A stretch of DNA of 64,000 nt from Lineus longissimus (GCF_910592395.1 NC_088312.1:9486001-9550000); one strand, 5' to 3'. Counted from the stretch's first letter, positions 40,301-54,776 are shown. The notes: generated by a model from the sequence alone, not told the origin. Translations and numbers: made by a program.

Positions 40301-43300
40301 CTTCAATCCTAGGATCATCTGTTAACTCCTTCATCAAAGCCTCCATATCAGGGGCACGTGTCAAGAGAAACGCCTTGCCGAGCTCACTGTGGAAGTACGA
40401 TGGTACGGCGTGGTGTCTGAGAGCGTTTCTATTCTCAGATTCCTCAGCGAGTTCTCTGGCATCGCGTTCCCAGTCAGCTTGAGTTCTTTTCGGTAAAGGA
40501 GTTGGTGGTGGGGTAGGAAGTGGAGGGGCAGTTGCCTTTTCATAGGCATCACTGATGTCTGACGCTGCAGCAGAAAACAAAATCATTGAAAACATAAGGA
40601 TTTATTCAAATCTTCACTTCTGATTCAAAGACTTATCAAAAGAAAGGGTCAACTGATCATTCAGCAGACGTAAAACCAAGGACTCAAGAAGCACACATTC
40701 TACTCACCCAGTGCATCTGCCTTGGCTTCAGGCAATGCCTCAGAGATGAGATCAGATGCCATCATCCTCTCCTCCTCATTCCTTGGGTCCTTCACCTGGA
40801 GCTCCTCTGATGTCTGGTACCTCTGCTTCACAAACTCAGCATACTCCTTCAGACCGTCCTGAAGACTGCAACAATTCATTAACATTAGACTCAACATCAA
40901 GAAAGAATCCTGCTAAAAGTTTTTTAATAGGTTTTTCAGGGGACACACTAAAGTGAATTTCACAATGATTATCACTACATTTGAACGATAAACTATTGTC
41001 ATTATTTATTAAAAGTAAACCTCATGCATATTTGACAAGAAAGTGACTACTCACATGCATCTTAGTTCTTCAGTGACTGGTTTGAACTGTACGAGTTGCC
41101 TCAACTCTAGCACTTGAGGACATTTGGGTGGAACTGGGAGTGGTGGAGGCTTGACTGCAGACCCCACTGCAAGACCTTGTCCAAGTGTGGTGCCAAATTC
41201 TGGGCCCTCCTTCTTAGCCTCCTTAGAAGGCAATGATTTCAAATCCCTAGAACGCAATCCATTTGGTACTATGGTAGGTTCATCATACTGTTTAAGCCAC
41301 TGTTCGGAAATTCCTTTAGCTGCTGGTTTTAGGATGGTGATTCCCATGACTCCTGGATAATCAGCCAATGGATCTTTGAGAACAGCCACATTCGGATCAG
41401 CTTCTGCCAAGGAGAGATACTCAGAGATATCCTGGTATCGCAGCATTTCAGTACCGCTACCATCAGCATGCATTATAAAGAATCTCGGCGCATGTTGTCT
41501 GTATGTCACCATCCTCTTGGGCGGCGTTTTAATGTCAAGTATGTCATCCGATGAAGAGGAAAGTATGTCGTTATCATTCGCCAATGTTACGGATGTCTCC
41601 CCGTTAAATTTCACACCGAATACATTCTTCTCATTGTCTATGGTTTCGCAAATCATTTCAGAATGGTGACGCATGGTGTACACGAGTTCCTGGGTTACGT
41701 CAGTACAGACAAGGTCATTGTTTGGTTTAGGAATGTATGTTGACGTTCCCTCGGCGCTGATCTCCAGCTTGCCGCCATCATGGTAGTCCATGAAGTAGGA
41801 TCCGTCTGGTAGAGTTTGGATGAAACTGCCAGAACCAAAGAGTGTGAAGCACTCCCCAGTATCTTGATTGAATTCAATAGTTGCATATCCTGGACATTCG
41901 ACTTTGATGAACTTTTCAACAATAGTTTGAATTTCAGGCTCCTCACCTGAAAATGGAATAAAGAAGGGTTATCTTTCATGAATAGTGTCTTATGGTTATG
42001 ATTGTCAGTTCAGCTCAGAGGCATCAGCCTGTGCATGTAGAAGTGCGAGTCCACTATGGTCCACTGTCCACCCATGTGGGGTCTTTTAGTTGTCCTGACA
42101 TAACATTTACACTGGACCACTACTTATTACTGTCCCATCTGACAGATGCCAATTAAAGAGTTTAGGTTTTAAGCTCGAACTTGGTCCTCAACTTACCAGT
42201 CTCATCTGCATCTTCTGCTGTGATGGTGACCTCTGTATTCCTGTAGTACCGGGTGATACGGGTGCCTTCACTGTGCTCAACGATCATTGTACCATCTGGA
42301 TGCTCCACTATGATAACTCGGTCATCGCGAGTAATCATACGCTGCCTTGTCTCAGGATCGGTAGCCACACAAAGTGGAACATCTTGAGCAGGTAACTTGG
42401 TCAACCCATCAGCCTTGGTTGAAATTCTCTCCCCGCTTGCCAGGGTTGTCATCCAGAATCCTGGCTTTTCCTCCTCCTTTTCTTCCTTCTCCTGTTTCCC
42501 ACTAGGTTTCCGCCCTTTGCTTGCCTTCTTTGTAGGGGTTTCACGGTCTTCTGCACGTGGACTACGAGAGGCACTACCGGCACGTTGAGGAGAGCTGTTG
42601 CGACTGACAGGTTTAGGCAAGCTAAAACCACTCAGGCTGCTGACTTTGCCATCTGGGAACAACACCTGGAGAAAGGGAATGAAATTGTAAAACAAATAGC
42701 CTATTCCAACAATTAGATTCATGATCTAAGTCTCTGGGCCAAAAGTTCCAATCAGGTAGGCCAAAAAAGACATGATAAGCTCTATACATCATCGCCCCAT
42801 TTTTCCAACTGACCTGTGCAGTGCCATCAACCATGGTCTTGATAATTGTTCCCTCCTTAGTGATGATCCTGCTACCTTCCTGCATGGCAGGCACTCGTCT
42901 CGTCTTCTCACAATCATTGATGCCACGTGATTTCAATGGGTAACTCTGTCTCACAACAATGCTGGATAGGCCATCTTCACACTCAGATTTTATCCCTGAA
43001 TAAAACAATCAGACATTGATATAATGTAAAGCGCTTTGAGCGATGAAACAATATTGGATAAAGCGATATAGAAGTATTTATCATCATCATCAGGGTAGGG
43101 AAATTGCAAATCGTCCTTACCATAGCTAGCTTCAAGACCGTACTGCACGTGGAGGCCATCTGGACAAGTGATGAACAGTTGTTGGAATCCCTGCGGTGGA
43201 GGGGCAGCAGGTTCCTCAGGAGCATCCCCTTTGACCTCCTCATCCTGCAACGATGGCTCGGGTGTTGAAGCCTTCTCCCTTGATTTGTCACGCTTGCCCT

Positions 43301-46300
43301 TTGTGGGGGACTGATCCTTATTTGGTCCAGGACTCGGGCTCCTAGGCACGTTTGGAGGAACGTATGGTTCTGGCTCAGGCTTCTTGATATCTGGTGCTCC
43401 ATTTTCTCCAAAGGTGCTCAGCGCAAGAACCATGCCATCCTCAAACTTTGCACTGAAGGAACCGAAGTAGCTGACACATGGTTTGGAAGGCTGCTCTTGG
43501 GGCACCATCTCAATAATTTCTTCAGCTTCTTCAGAAACTTCTTCTACCGGGTCTCCTGTTTCTGCTGGAAGGAAAGGATTTAAATTTAAAAGAAAAAAAG
43601 TTTGTTGACAGTGCTTTGTTCTTTTTCAAGTAGGAGAAAAAACAATACACTTTAGATAATAAACAATGATAAGACACAAACCTTCTTCTTCCTTCTCTGG
43701 TTTCTCTAGTTCAGACTTTTCCACCTCATCCGCAGGTTCTCCCTGTGGTGTTGGATCCCTCGGCGTGGCTATTCTGATCATCTCGTCCTCATTGGCTTCA
43801 GCATCCTCATCAGGCTCAATCGGGTCAACAACATGGATACAGAACATGTGGCCATCCTTCTGGACAGTTGTCTTGACGACGGAGGAACCTTGGACGAAGT
43901 CTGTCCTTTCCGTCCTGATCTGGCCTCCATCAGCTGGGAACAGTGTCGAGATAGAACCTGACGCATGGATGAGATCATTGCCAACATCATAGCCATGGAA
44001 CTGGAATTAGATAAAGCGAAATGTCATGAAAAACATTGACTATCAACTATAGGTTAGCCAGAAACTATTTTGTTTTCTTACAGCCTTGTTGATTATACAC
44101 AGGCTAATTACTTACTGGCCAGTATGGTTCCTCTTCCTGTGGTTCTTCTGGTTGTTTGTCCAGATCATCTTTATTTTCATTGCGGCTGGACTTCCTCGAC
44201 TTGGCACTTCCACGAGAACCCGGTCGCTTCTCTTTGTCTTTCTTTTCTTTTTCAGCTTTCTCCTTCTCCAAAGCTTCCTTGTTTGCCTAGAGGGAGGGAA
44301 ATATATAATTAGGTCTGAGAGAAATGCCCTACTAACCGAACTCTTATGAGCACTGTGAACATCCATTCCATTCCATTCTCAATAGTTAGCTCAAAATGAC
44401 AAACAAGTTTGCCTCTCAAGACAATCATCAACAGAATCCAAAGCTTTAAAAAACGCTAAAGGTAGTACTTGGCAACTTGATCCATGTCAATTTCTGCTTG
44501 TCTAGAATTTTGAACATAAATGTCGAAGGAGGGAATGATCACTTTCAGAGAGAATCATCTCTGGACAAAGGTATGGAGATGAACAGGACATACTGGAGAA
44601 GGGCAGTGATCAACTGTTTCGACATCTCACCTTTTTCTGTGCAGACTTAGCCCTCTTGTCTTCTTTCTCTCTTTCTTTGGCCTCTTCTTCTGCTCTGATC
44701 CTATCTTGTTCCACCTTCAGAGCCTTCAGACTGTTGGCCCGAACAAACGGATCAGACGGCGTCTCGGCTCTCTCTTGACTGGACGAACGTGAGCCCTTCT
44801 TTGCTGTTAAAGGTGACCGTTCAATTAATCAAGACACCCTTCACAGAGATTAATATGATTTTAATATCAATATTACAAAATAAGGAAAGGTTCAAAATGC
44901 TTGGAATGGTGATCATACTACTGTTTCTCTACACTGAATCAAAAGTGATCAGATGCAAACTTGGCCAGAGGATACTTTCCCGCTGTATTGAGAACAGTTG
45001 CCCCAAACTACAGCAAATTTCATCATCAAAGCGGGAGGGACTCTCGAGTGAAAGCAGAGAAAAAGAAGAGAGTATTTACTCACAGGATGACTTCTTAGGA
45101 GATTTAGATCTCTGACGACTTTTCTTGCCAGAATTCGGACGTGATGACGCTGCTTCTTCCTCCTTCTGTAGTTTCTCCAGCTCACGACGTAACAATTCCG
45201 CCTGGAATTTAGCTTCCTCTGCAGTTGTCCATTCAGATATTGACTCGGACACATGCTCAAGGTAATTCCTGAAAAGGGAGTAAAATGGAATTTCAGACAG
45301 ATTCTTCTCTGATGAGACACACTGACTTGAGCCCTTTTCTTAGACTGTTGTGTTTGCAACTCAATTGCATTTGAGCAACTCAATTGCATTTGAAAGTAGA
45401 TGAGAAAAGAAGGAGGACAAGTCAAGTTGTCACATATAAACTATAGTCTAGACTTTCTTCAAAGAGGTGACACAGATCATGTCTCATAGCAATTTGTACT
45501 GAACACAAGGCTGCGAGTGCTGGTAACTCATTATGTACTTGAACCACTAATTTGGCATTCATCAATAGGCCTATAGTTGCAGTGGCACTGCCCATTCCAT
45601 GCAAATTACCTGAATCCAACATTAGAATGGAGGTTACTCTCCCAATCCACATAACTCTGTAGTTCAGCACTGTGGGGATTGTGTAGGCAGATCATGAGGG
45701 TATGATCACGCTTATGATAGTATGTGTCGACGTATGGGAGACGCTCTGAGGCCTTCCTCAACACCTGCAAGAACAATCGAAGCTTGGTATTAAGGAACTT
45801 TCTTTTATGATAACTAAGGTCCGGTGACATTTGATGAAATGTGCAGGACACAGAAATTAACCAAAAAGTTAGAAAAGTGTCAAAACATATCAACAAGCCA
45901 AGCCCTTCACTGGAAAGCTCTTATTTGCACTTTCTATTGTTACCATGTGTGTTATACCTGATTTCATTTTGGCAAAACTGATAAGTTTTGTGTTGAAAAA
46001 CTCAAAAAGTCTGTCTGACTCACCTGGAGAAGAAGTTCTGGTTCATAGTGTTCAGCAAAGCACCACTGGTCTAGATTCCTCTTCTCAGCATTAACAACCT
46101 CGTTCATAGACTCCTCAAGTGTTTTGTCAGGCTCAGGGCTGTCAGCTAATGGCTCAAGTGGTGCACCCTCATGATCGTTACCAAATCTCACAGAATGCAC
46201 TTGAAAGTAGAATAGTTTACAGTCAGATCATTTTTATTATATCTAGATGTATGTTGCACTATCGCCGCGAGGAACCTACCAAACTCAACACCACAAACTC

Positions 46301-49300
46301 AATGCAACTGTAGAAGAAGATAGAAAATATTTGAAGACAATCAGCTCACATAACTCCTACCCATGGTCAATTGAAATTGCTGTGAGTGACTGGTAACCTT
46401 TGGGTACACATCGCCAAAAGCCATGACTGGTATCGAGTTTTTGATTTGTGGCGACAAGTCTAGGCAAAGAAATTAAACCTGGACACATTATACAAACACT
46501 TCTCACCAAGACAAATCTTATAACTGTCTCTGTGGCTAAGAACAGCCAGTACCAACGCTCTTAGCTCTAAGCTCTACACATATCTTCATTTTATCCTGTA
46601 ATTGCTACTAATGTGAAAGTTACAGGTAAGTATCTTGTTGACAAACAATTAGGTTAAATGTAGCTATAGACGTTATTGTTACATGTACCTATACAACAAA
46701 TGATTTACTCTAGTACAGAAGTCACCTGAGGCTACATCAAGGACACCATCACCAAGGCTAAGACAATGAAGATAAAAAACAGGAGCGTTTTTCATGACTG
46801 TGATATCTTGGTGTGTAAACCTCTACCCCAATCACCAATGAGCCCATATCTAATAATTGTGAAAGACTAGCTTGGTGAGTTTAGCACAAGTCATTGTCCA
46901 TTCCATTTGACCAGGGTAGTCTTTACAAGTACAGTGATGTTGATACTCTTTATGTTATTTGGGTTAGGTTTTGTTGTAATGGACTACATGTAGGATGAGG
47001 GTCATGAAAATACATGTATATAAGGTTTCATTGTGGAACTTCAGGGCAATGCAGGGCTTGCTGGGGAAACATTTTGACAGAATGGAGGGTAAAAATTGCA
47101 GGCAAAGAACACACAAATCATGCTATTGTTTCAGAGCACATGATAGTGTAATTCATTCAAATTCTCCAACAGGTACCTTTTGGTAGAATGAACCTTCAGG
47201 GTAAATTATTATGTGGTGCGATGGTAAAGATAATTGCACACACCAAATATACCAAATAGTGCCACAACATTTCCCTGAAATTCCACAGCAAACTAAAGGG
47301 CAATCCATTGAGCAAATACAGTGTGGGATTTTGTTACCATTGCTATCAAAAGAAAATCTGTGCAGAAACAAGAGGGACAGCATTTTTTCTTAGCCAGCCC
47401 TCATTCACCCTGGTATGTACTCAATGATTACCCAACTGAAACAGTTGAAGCGTGTGCTACGTTGCAATGTGATTTGTCAGGCCCATCACCGTAGCATAGC
47501 CAACTGTAAATCAAAGACACCTCAGATATCAGTATCAAATTGCTTAAAACAGTCAAATCTACCATCACATATTTACAGATATCACAAGGGACATATGTAT
47601 GGTACCATTATAATCCCTTCACTTCCCTTTAGATTGGCTTGTAACAATGAACTATCTCAACTCAAACAGAGATATTCTCCTGATGAGATCAAATCTATTT
47701 TGACAAATATCTGAAGGCCCTTTAAGTATGAAGATGGCTACCGGTAAATACACTATGGGTTATAATACTGACTTGTTCCACCAAGGGAAATTTTCCTGTC
47801 TGATATATTATCATCTGTGGAACAAAAAGTAATCAAACAGTGGTTAATTAATCAAAACAGAATAGAATTCTTTACACAACATACATGCATAATGCATCAT
47901 AACAATCATTTTAGATCAAGCACTGCACACTTCATGAAAATCAGAACAGAGCATTCCCATTCCAGGAATATGACACTCCCCTTACTCATTAATTGGAAGT
48001 GTCTCAAAATCACAGAAATCGCATTGTTTAACTTTGATACACACCTGACGCCTGACTTCCTCTAGACTTTGGTCTGTTTGGAGAGCATGACCTTGACCTA
48101 AGAATGCCAGGGGTGGATGGCCTTGACCCTTCAGCGGAATGTGACCTTGAACCTGCCGTACTTCCATAGTTGCTATTGGACTTAAGATCACCAGTAGGAG
48201 ACTTGGCACCTGTAAAATGTTTTAGTTTAGATAGAAAAAACAGACATTGCAACTATTTTTTTCATTAAGCCAAACTTTTACCTGATAGAAAGTGACCAAA
48301 TTGATAAACAAACATTGGTTATACGGTCAACATCTTATCTTTTTAGAATTCCCAGCAGACAAACAGCTTTAATTCATCATACCAATGGTTTATTTACAAC
48401 TAACTCAGTGGAAATAATATGGGAACCCTCAAAACAATTACCTGATCTTTCCCCAGAGGACATGGTCGAGACGCTTTCCATTGCTATGATTGACTTCCTC
48501 TTCTCTGAGACTGGTATCATCCCTTTGAAGAATGGGTAAGGGTCGTCCCATGGTATCACTGAGTGGTGCGCGCCTTCTCCCTCCTTTGTGATGATGAAAC
48601 CATTGATGTCTGTGCTCGTCAGGTCCATGCACTCAAAGACAAACTGCTTGAATGCTCGGTCAATTTCTAAAGATAAGGAAAAAGCATGGGTTGTGCATCA
48701 ATCATTTAACAATATCCACAACTGCTCAATGGAATCATGGTGTGTTGTTGAGACACGAAAGCAATAAATTGACAGTTTTAAGTTAAATCAGAAGTTACAG
48801 TATTTTATCTTCCATTTGAATTAAGAAAATTTACCAGGTACAATAATGAGGAAGTCAATTTGTGATAGCTTCATTTGTTGCACAAGTATGACAGTGTGCA
48901 TCAAATCAAGGTTCAATTTCACCCAATTCACACCACAAACCCGAATGAAAGCACTTTTGAAAATGTCATTTAAAATCACGCTACTAACTTAACCTTAATG
49001 GCGTTATCAATGCAAGGAAATAAAGTTTTAAAATAAATGTAAGAAGCACATTTGTAACAAAATGTACCACACTAAAGAGATAATCTCACACCACAGCAAT
49101 TTCAAACTCTTTTACCGAGATGAATTTTGGGAAAAGATGGCATCACCACTCTTAACAAAACTGGACGAGAAAAGGGATAAATGAAGTTAACACTGTATCT
49201 CCAAGGCCGATGTCAAGTTAAGTTGGATACCTGCGCCAACACTGTAGTCAAACATACCGGGACATACAAATTGATTTCACTCTTTTTTGTAGGACTGAAT

Positions 49301-52300
49301 TGAATTGAATAGCTTTGTCAAATTTGACTTAATAGGTCATCTGTAAAATAAGTAATCTACAGATGTTAAAGCAGGTTGCAGTATAACCAATGAGGCCATG
49401 CCTGATCCGGCTAGCCCTGAAATCAACTGAAACATTTGGGATGTTAAAGAAATTTCTAAGAATGTGAAATGAACACCTACCTGATTGCGATAGACCACCT
49501 GTAGCACAGAAATGAATGAGTTCCTGTAGGCGTGCAGCCCTCTCTTTAGCTGTCCTGGATGAAGGCGCAGGCAGGTGAGACATACCAGCAAATGGCAAAT
49601 ACTTCAACATGGTAATCTCAGCCGTTTTAGGATTGAAACCATCAACTGTTTTCAAGTGATCTGTCCGGATGGAAATATCATCATTGGCGCTCACAAGCTT
49701 GGGTTGATTTAGTTTCTCCTGCGTACGTGTTGGGACAGCTATTTCAGGTTCTAGAGACTGTTGTTCTTCACTTGAGAGGGCAAGTTTGAAAGCTATCTGG
49801 TTGAGATGGCTGGAAAGTTGAGAGTCCAGGCCATCGGAATGGATAGGTGCAGGGGTTTCACTGGGAGGCTGGCGGTCTTCTTCAGTGGCTTGCAGCTAAA
49901 GAGAGTAAAATATCATCAATATCATGCTTTTGTCTTAAGGACAGCAGTACTTCAGACTGAAGTAAATGCCAGTCACTTCTGACAACCACTGGCTGAAACT
50001 GCCACAGTACAGTTGCACATTATGCCAAACAGAGGACTGAGATAATCTACACTGCATTCAGCCCACATCTTCCCCGTTCTTGTAGTAGTATCAACTATAC
50101 TCACCTGCTCTAACATGCAATGCATCACCAGTTCCACACTGATGCTCTCCTGGGGTAGAGTGTTCATCAAGTCATTGTAGTATCTCATGTCTGCCTCGGG
50201 GGTCGTTGCCGCAGTTGCTACCTCTTGACTTCCAGACTTATCCAGGCCTGATCCAACTGATACAGCCTCTGCCATGGCTGCTCCTCCTTGAGGGACAGCA
50301 ATAGGAACTTGAAGCAGTTTCATATTCTCCAGGTAGTTATGGTACTGTCTTTTATAGTCAATCAAGTCATAGCACATACAGGCGATGTCTTCATACAGGG
50401 TGGCAGCAAACTCGGTCTGTAAAACAGGAACAGAAAGGTCATAAACAAACTTCCAGCTAAGATGTGCAGACAAACTATTTAAAGTACCATCTCTCACCGA
50501 AATAGAGAATGATATATTGGAAGATACATTATGTACATTAATGAGTATCTAATTCTTCCCATGTCATAAGTTTTACATGATCCAAGACACCCACCTTTTT
50601 CTCATTGTCCTCCATGTTTTCTGGTATGATGAGGTTCTTTACCACATATTCCAACCTGGCAAGATCATGAAGCTTTGACTGAGGAGCACACTTTTGCAGA
50701 ATTGGTAAGATGTCTCTCCAGAATGTCTGCACTTTTTCTTTTTCCGCATTTAACTTTTGAAGCTTTTCTTCCTCTGCGGCTTAAATATAAAAGTTATGAG
50801 GAATGATAATAAACGAAGAGCTAATAACTTGGTGACATTCTTCTATAAGATACACTCAAGCCTGATGAAAGTCAACTGCATTGATATGAAAAATGTGATG
50901 TTATTCCACAAACGAAAATTCCATTCATTCAAACTATTCAGATTCTTCTTCTAAGAATTCAATTTCGAATAGTTGCAACATACAGTCGTTACACTTTTAT
51001 CATGCAAGATTCTATCAATGGGAATAGGAGTCAGTAGCTAGTTCTACCAAGGTGACTTGGTTATATAGAATTTAAACATGTCGCATACCCTCATCCGCTA
51101 CTGGTGGTGGCACTTGTTGGTCATCTGTAGGCTTCTCAAATTGGGAGTAATCTTGAGACTTCACTTTGATGATGGCTTCTACAGTGATGCCCAGCTCGTC
51201 CAAGAGGGTGATCAAGTACGGCTCAGTGAATCCATGCACCAGCACATAGTGGTTTGGACCATCATCAGGCTCATCATCTGAAGAGATACACTATTTAATC
51301 CTTGGAAGGAAAACAGCATTCTCAAGACACAAGCTAGTCAAAATGATACTGGGCGACTTTATCACATTTTGATTCAATTACAGAATTTTTCTTTAAAACA
51401 ACCATTATCAAAGTCATGGCTGGTAACTAGTTGCAATTGGGACATGTCATGCGCTTCAATTCAAGATCATCTGATTGTGCTTAGCATGCATTGCCTATGT
51501 TTGTTGATGTTACCACTGCTCACAAGTCATCTCTCAGAGATGGAAAGTAGCCAGGCTATATTTTCGACTAGGAAAAACTGAACCCTCTCACCTCAATTTT
51601 AGGCACCTCGTAACGCAGGTTTTAAACAGCGTCAAATCAAGCCATTGACGTTGAATTTTTCTTCAGAAATAAGAACATCTGCAGTAATGACAAATAAGTA
51701 AAATCCATTATGAAATTGCTCACCAATATATTTGCTGTCTAAGTCCTCATCTCCGCGCTTTCTCAATTTGCTCTCTTTCTTGGCAGATGGAGGATCTGGT
51801 GTTTTCTTGCCGCCCTTCTTCCCTGGAGACTTGGCCCGGTCCTTCTTGTCTCCCTTCCCTCCCTTACCACCAGGTTTGTCTTTTTCCGCAGCAGCCTGAA
51901 GAGGTGAAGACAGACATATTCAATCATCATTTATCTTTTCAGTTGATAATGCAATTGCACTACATCATAAATTAGATCATAGAGAGCTATGAAAAGGTAG
52001 GTTCCACTGTAACTCTGATTGTAGTCTACTCAGATGAAATGGGTGGCATTACTAACTTGAACCCACAGTAACTGCATCTTTTCTACTATGAATGATAAAG
52101 AAACACAATCTTGACTCTTGAGAGTCTGATCAGAAACTCACTCACACATTTTTTCTTCTGGTTCTGCACATATATGTATGTACGCAGAATTTTGGATACG
52201 GTATTACCGGTACATTGAAATTTTCTGGATAGTGTTTACCTTTTTCTCAGCATCCCTCCTTCTCTTGTCATTGTCCTTGCATGCCAGCAACTTGAATTTG

Positions 52301-53428
52301 ACAAGTTTCGCCAGCAAGGGCAATGGGATATCTTCACCGGCATCAAGGTGCTGTTTGCAAGGTTCACACACTTCATAATTTGCTGGTGTTTCTTTGGATT
52401 TCTTGGATTTGGGATTGCCAAGATCGCGAACCTGAAAAGAATGTTTGATATCTAAGAATTAAGGCACATTTACATATGATTAATTAGATGACATTCCCAA
52501 ATATTCTTTTATACCATCCTGAAGACAATAGTCAAACATTTCTTTTTAAAAGGCTAATCCACCTAATCAACCAATCATTTACCTGATTATAAAGTTCATC
52601 TTTGGAAAAAAAGCTGAACAATCTCCTTGTTCCTGCATTCACTCCAGTCCCTAATACATCAATATGACTGTTGTCCTCTAGTTTATTTCCAGCAAGAAAA
52701 TAGATGTTTGCTTTCCAGTTATCCTGAAAATAGACATAAAGATTCCAATAGTACAATTAATGCAACATACAATATAAAAATGTTGCAATAGATAAGCATA
52801 GCTCGGCATATCTTCTGATAGATAAGCATATCTTGCCCCCACCCCAAGCAATTTTTTGTCTTTGATGTCATTTACCGGTACCTGGCCAGCGCCCAAAGAA
52901 TTTTTTAAAAAGCACTCAGCAGTCACAGGGCTATTGCCACCTGGTTTTTCGGGGTTGCCAGTTGAGTTATTTAAACTCAAGTTCTGCCCCTGGTCAGCAT
53001 GGTAAGGTACTGGTGTGGTAGGCCTACAGGTGATATCATGGTTGGTCACGCACACAAGTCAAAGGACAGGTAGAGTGACAGAGTCTCCAGAGACAGATTC
53101 AGAGACAGAGACAGAGACTGAGAGAGAGAGAGAGCGAGACCCGGTCTAGCTCTCTCTAGCGGAGGAGTCAATCACAATGAAAAGCTTTATAAGTTGAAGA
53201 CCCAAAAGCGTAAAAGGGTTATAACATAACAACTTCCACAATGAATGAATCAATGACGATGAGTCTGAGTGATGACGTCACGGGCACCTGTTCACGTATA
53301 CATACATGTATGTACAGCAATGCATGCAACCAGCACACGAAACTTACGTCGCAAAAAGGAGTTGATGCTAGCCCACTTTCCCATCTTGCTACACCAGCAG
53401 ATCCACTCTTTGCACGTTTCTTGGACAT
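37341..53428 (-). CDS. SPAG17: Sperm-associated antigen 17 (ciliary central pair protein, PF6 homologue)
   Basis: Scaffold of the C1a projection of the 9+2 axoneme central pair, needed for motile cilia and sperm. About 29 minus-strand exons in consistent phase sum to about 2,234 residues (human 2,223). Exon right ends: 53428, 52723, 52431, 51895, 51277, 50779, 50416, 49895, 48666, 48209, 46199, 45764, 45268, 44803, 44286, 44000, 43564, 42995, 42665, 41946, 40865, 40564, 39896, 39197, 38860, 38655, 38388, 37860 and 37465. Matching blocks: YEDIACMCYDLIDYKRQ, DMRYYNDLMN and ISVELVMHCMLEQ; DQWCFAEHYEPELLLQV and SNLHSNVGFRNYLE; a Lys/Glu coiled-coil region; FHGYDVGN; CVSYFGSFSAKFEDG; ITRDDRVIIVEHPDGT; YTMRHHSEMICETID; HAPRFFIMHADGSGTEML; and a C-terminal MSP-like domain with KNTGVDSCRFKLKQPPPSTG. 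The junction of the last two exons uses a weak donor, and the last exon could instead splice at GAG|GTATGA to an exon near 37180 coding MICV and a stop. The longest intron (46200-48044) shows nothing else. Confidence 0.93.
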
Positions 53429-53639
53429 TATTCTACCAGCCGATGTTGAAAACCCAACGATTAATCATCAACTTAGTCAAAAATGACGGAAAATTTGGGC
53501 CAAAAGAAAAAGTTCAAACGCTGGTGGCCGCCATGTTTGTTATTTTGTTGCTAAGTTCTCTGCGCAGGCGCTGAGCCAGATGAACTTCCTGCAAAAAGAA
53601 GGTCACTGTCAAAAGGTAAACAAGGAAAAGGGCTAAAAA
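53429..53639. promoter_or_regulatory. Bidirectional promoter, SPAG17 / MECR
   Basis: Only 211 bp separate the two divergent start codons, so a ciliary gene and a mitochondrial gene share one promoter interval. TGTTGCTAAG-type sequence near 53550 resembles the half-site of an RFX X-box (GTTGCCATGGCAAC class), but the second half is not clear. I see no TATA box. Confidence 0.55.
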
Positions 53640-54776
53640 ATGTTCCACAAATTCACTGCAGTCGCCCGTGTCAGCCGTTGTTTGGTTCAGTTGAACCAGG
53701 TGAGGTGTACATCAACCTTCAAAGACACCTTTTCAATAGTTTACAAGAATTATGGTGATCCAGTTGTTGTGTTACAGAAGGAGAAACTAGAGCTCCCAAA
53801 AGTTCTGCAACCAGAGCAAGTGCTGGTGAGGTTCTTGGCTGCTCCTATCAACCCTGCTGACCTCACCATGATTGAAGGCAAATATCCGATCAAGCCAGCT
53901 TTGCCAGCAGTTGGGGGAAATGAGGGTGTGGCTACGGTGGTGGCGACGGGAGGTTCTGTCAAAGGAATCATCCCAGGTGACTGGGTTATTCCAGCAGGCT
54001 CAGGCTTCGGAACGTGGAGGACACATGCAGTTTGCAAACCTCATGAACTTCGTAAAATCGACAATGACATTCCTGTCGTTCGAGCTGCAACGATGGCTTG
54101 TAATCCATGCACGGCATACAGGATGCTCCATGACTTTGTAATGTTAAAGCCGGGAGATACCGTGATTCAGAATGCAGCTAACAGCGCTGTTGGTCAGGCT
54201 GTCATTCAGATTGCTGCTAAGCTCGGGCTGAAAACTGTGAACATTATTCGTGATCGAGAGAATAGGAAGCTACTGATTGAACTGCTGAAAGACCTTGGTG
54301 CTACAATGGTGTTCACTGAAGAAGAACTCCGCAAACCTGAGGCTAAAGAAGCTTGGAAGATTTTACCAAAACCTAGGTTGGCACTGAATGGTGTTGGAGG
54401 AAAAAGTGCAACAGAAATTGCTCGCCATATTGAGAAGGGAGGAATAATGGTAACCTATGGTGGAATGTCACGTGAACCTGTAACTATGCCAACTGGTTCA
54501 TTTATCTTTAATGACCTACAGCTGCGTGGTTTTTGGATGACAGAGTGGAATCGCAAGAATCTTCAAACAAAGGAGTCTTCAGATATGTTGAGCTATATCT
54601 GTAATATGATTCGCCACGGTGAACTTCAACAACCTCTATGTGAAGTGACCCATATGCACAATTTCAAAGATGCCATAGACAATTCAGTTCGGCCATTCAA
54701 GCCCAAGAAAGTCATTATGTTGATGCAGGAGGAGGTTGACCTTCCGTCTGATAGATTTGAGGGAAGGAAAGTGTGA
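53640..54776 (+). CDS. MECR: Mitochondrial enoyl-[acyl-carrier-protein] reductase, intronless
   Basis: NADPH-dependent trans-2-enoyl-ACP/CoA reductase, last step of mitochondrial type II fatty-acid synthesis that supplies octanoyl-ACP for lipoate. One uninterrupted frame of 378 residues, close to the human 373. The first 25 or so residues (MFHKFTAVARVSRCLVQLNQ) are basic and fit a mitochondrial targeting peptide. The medium-chain reductase fold follows: LAAPINPADLTMIEGKYP with the catalytic tyrosine at residue 82, PALPAVGGNEGVA, GDWVIPAGSGFGTWRTHA, and the cofactor-binding segment NAANSAVGQAVIQIAAKLG at 178-196. Then come KPRLALNGVGGKSATE, MVTYGGMSREPV and LRGFWMTEWNRKN. All blocks are intact. 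Vertebrate MECR has many introns, so the single exon here is unusual. Confidence 0.95.
   Translation: MFHKFTAVARVSRCLVQLNQVRCTSTFKDTFSIVYKNYGDPVVVLQKEKLELPKVLQPEQVLVRFLAAPINPADLTMIEGKYPIKPALPAVGGNEGVATVVATGGSVKGIIPGDWVIPAGSGFGTWRTHAVCKPHELRKIDNDIPVVRAATMACNPCTAYRMLHDFVMLKPGDTVIQNAANSAVGQAVIQIAAKLGLKTVNIIRDRENRKLLIELLKDLGATMVFTEEELRKPEAKEAWKILPKPRLALNGVGGKSATEIARHIEKGGIMVTYGGMSREPVTMPTGSFIFNDLQLRGFWMTEWNRKNLQTKESSDMLSYICNMIRHGELQQPLCEVTHMHNFKDAIDNSVRPFKPKKVIMLMQEEVDLPSDRFEGRKV

Noticed and set aside
42990-43508. Separate gene inside the SPAG17 region
   Set aside because: The frame is a SPAG17 exon (43121-43564) read on into its intron; the true end is the donor at 43120.
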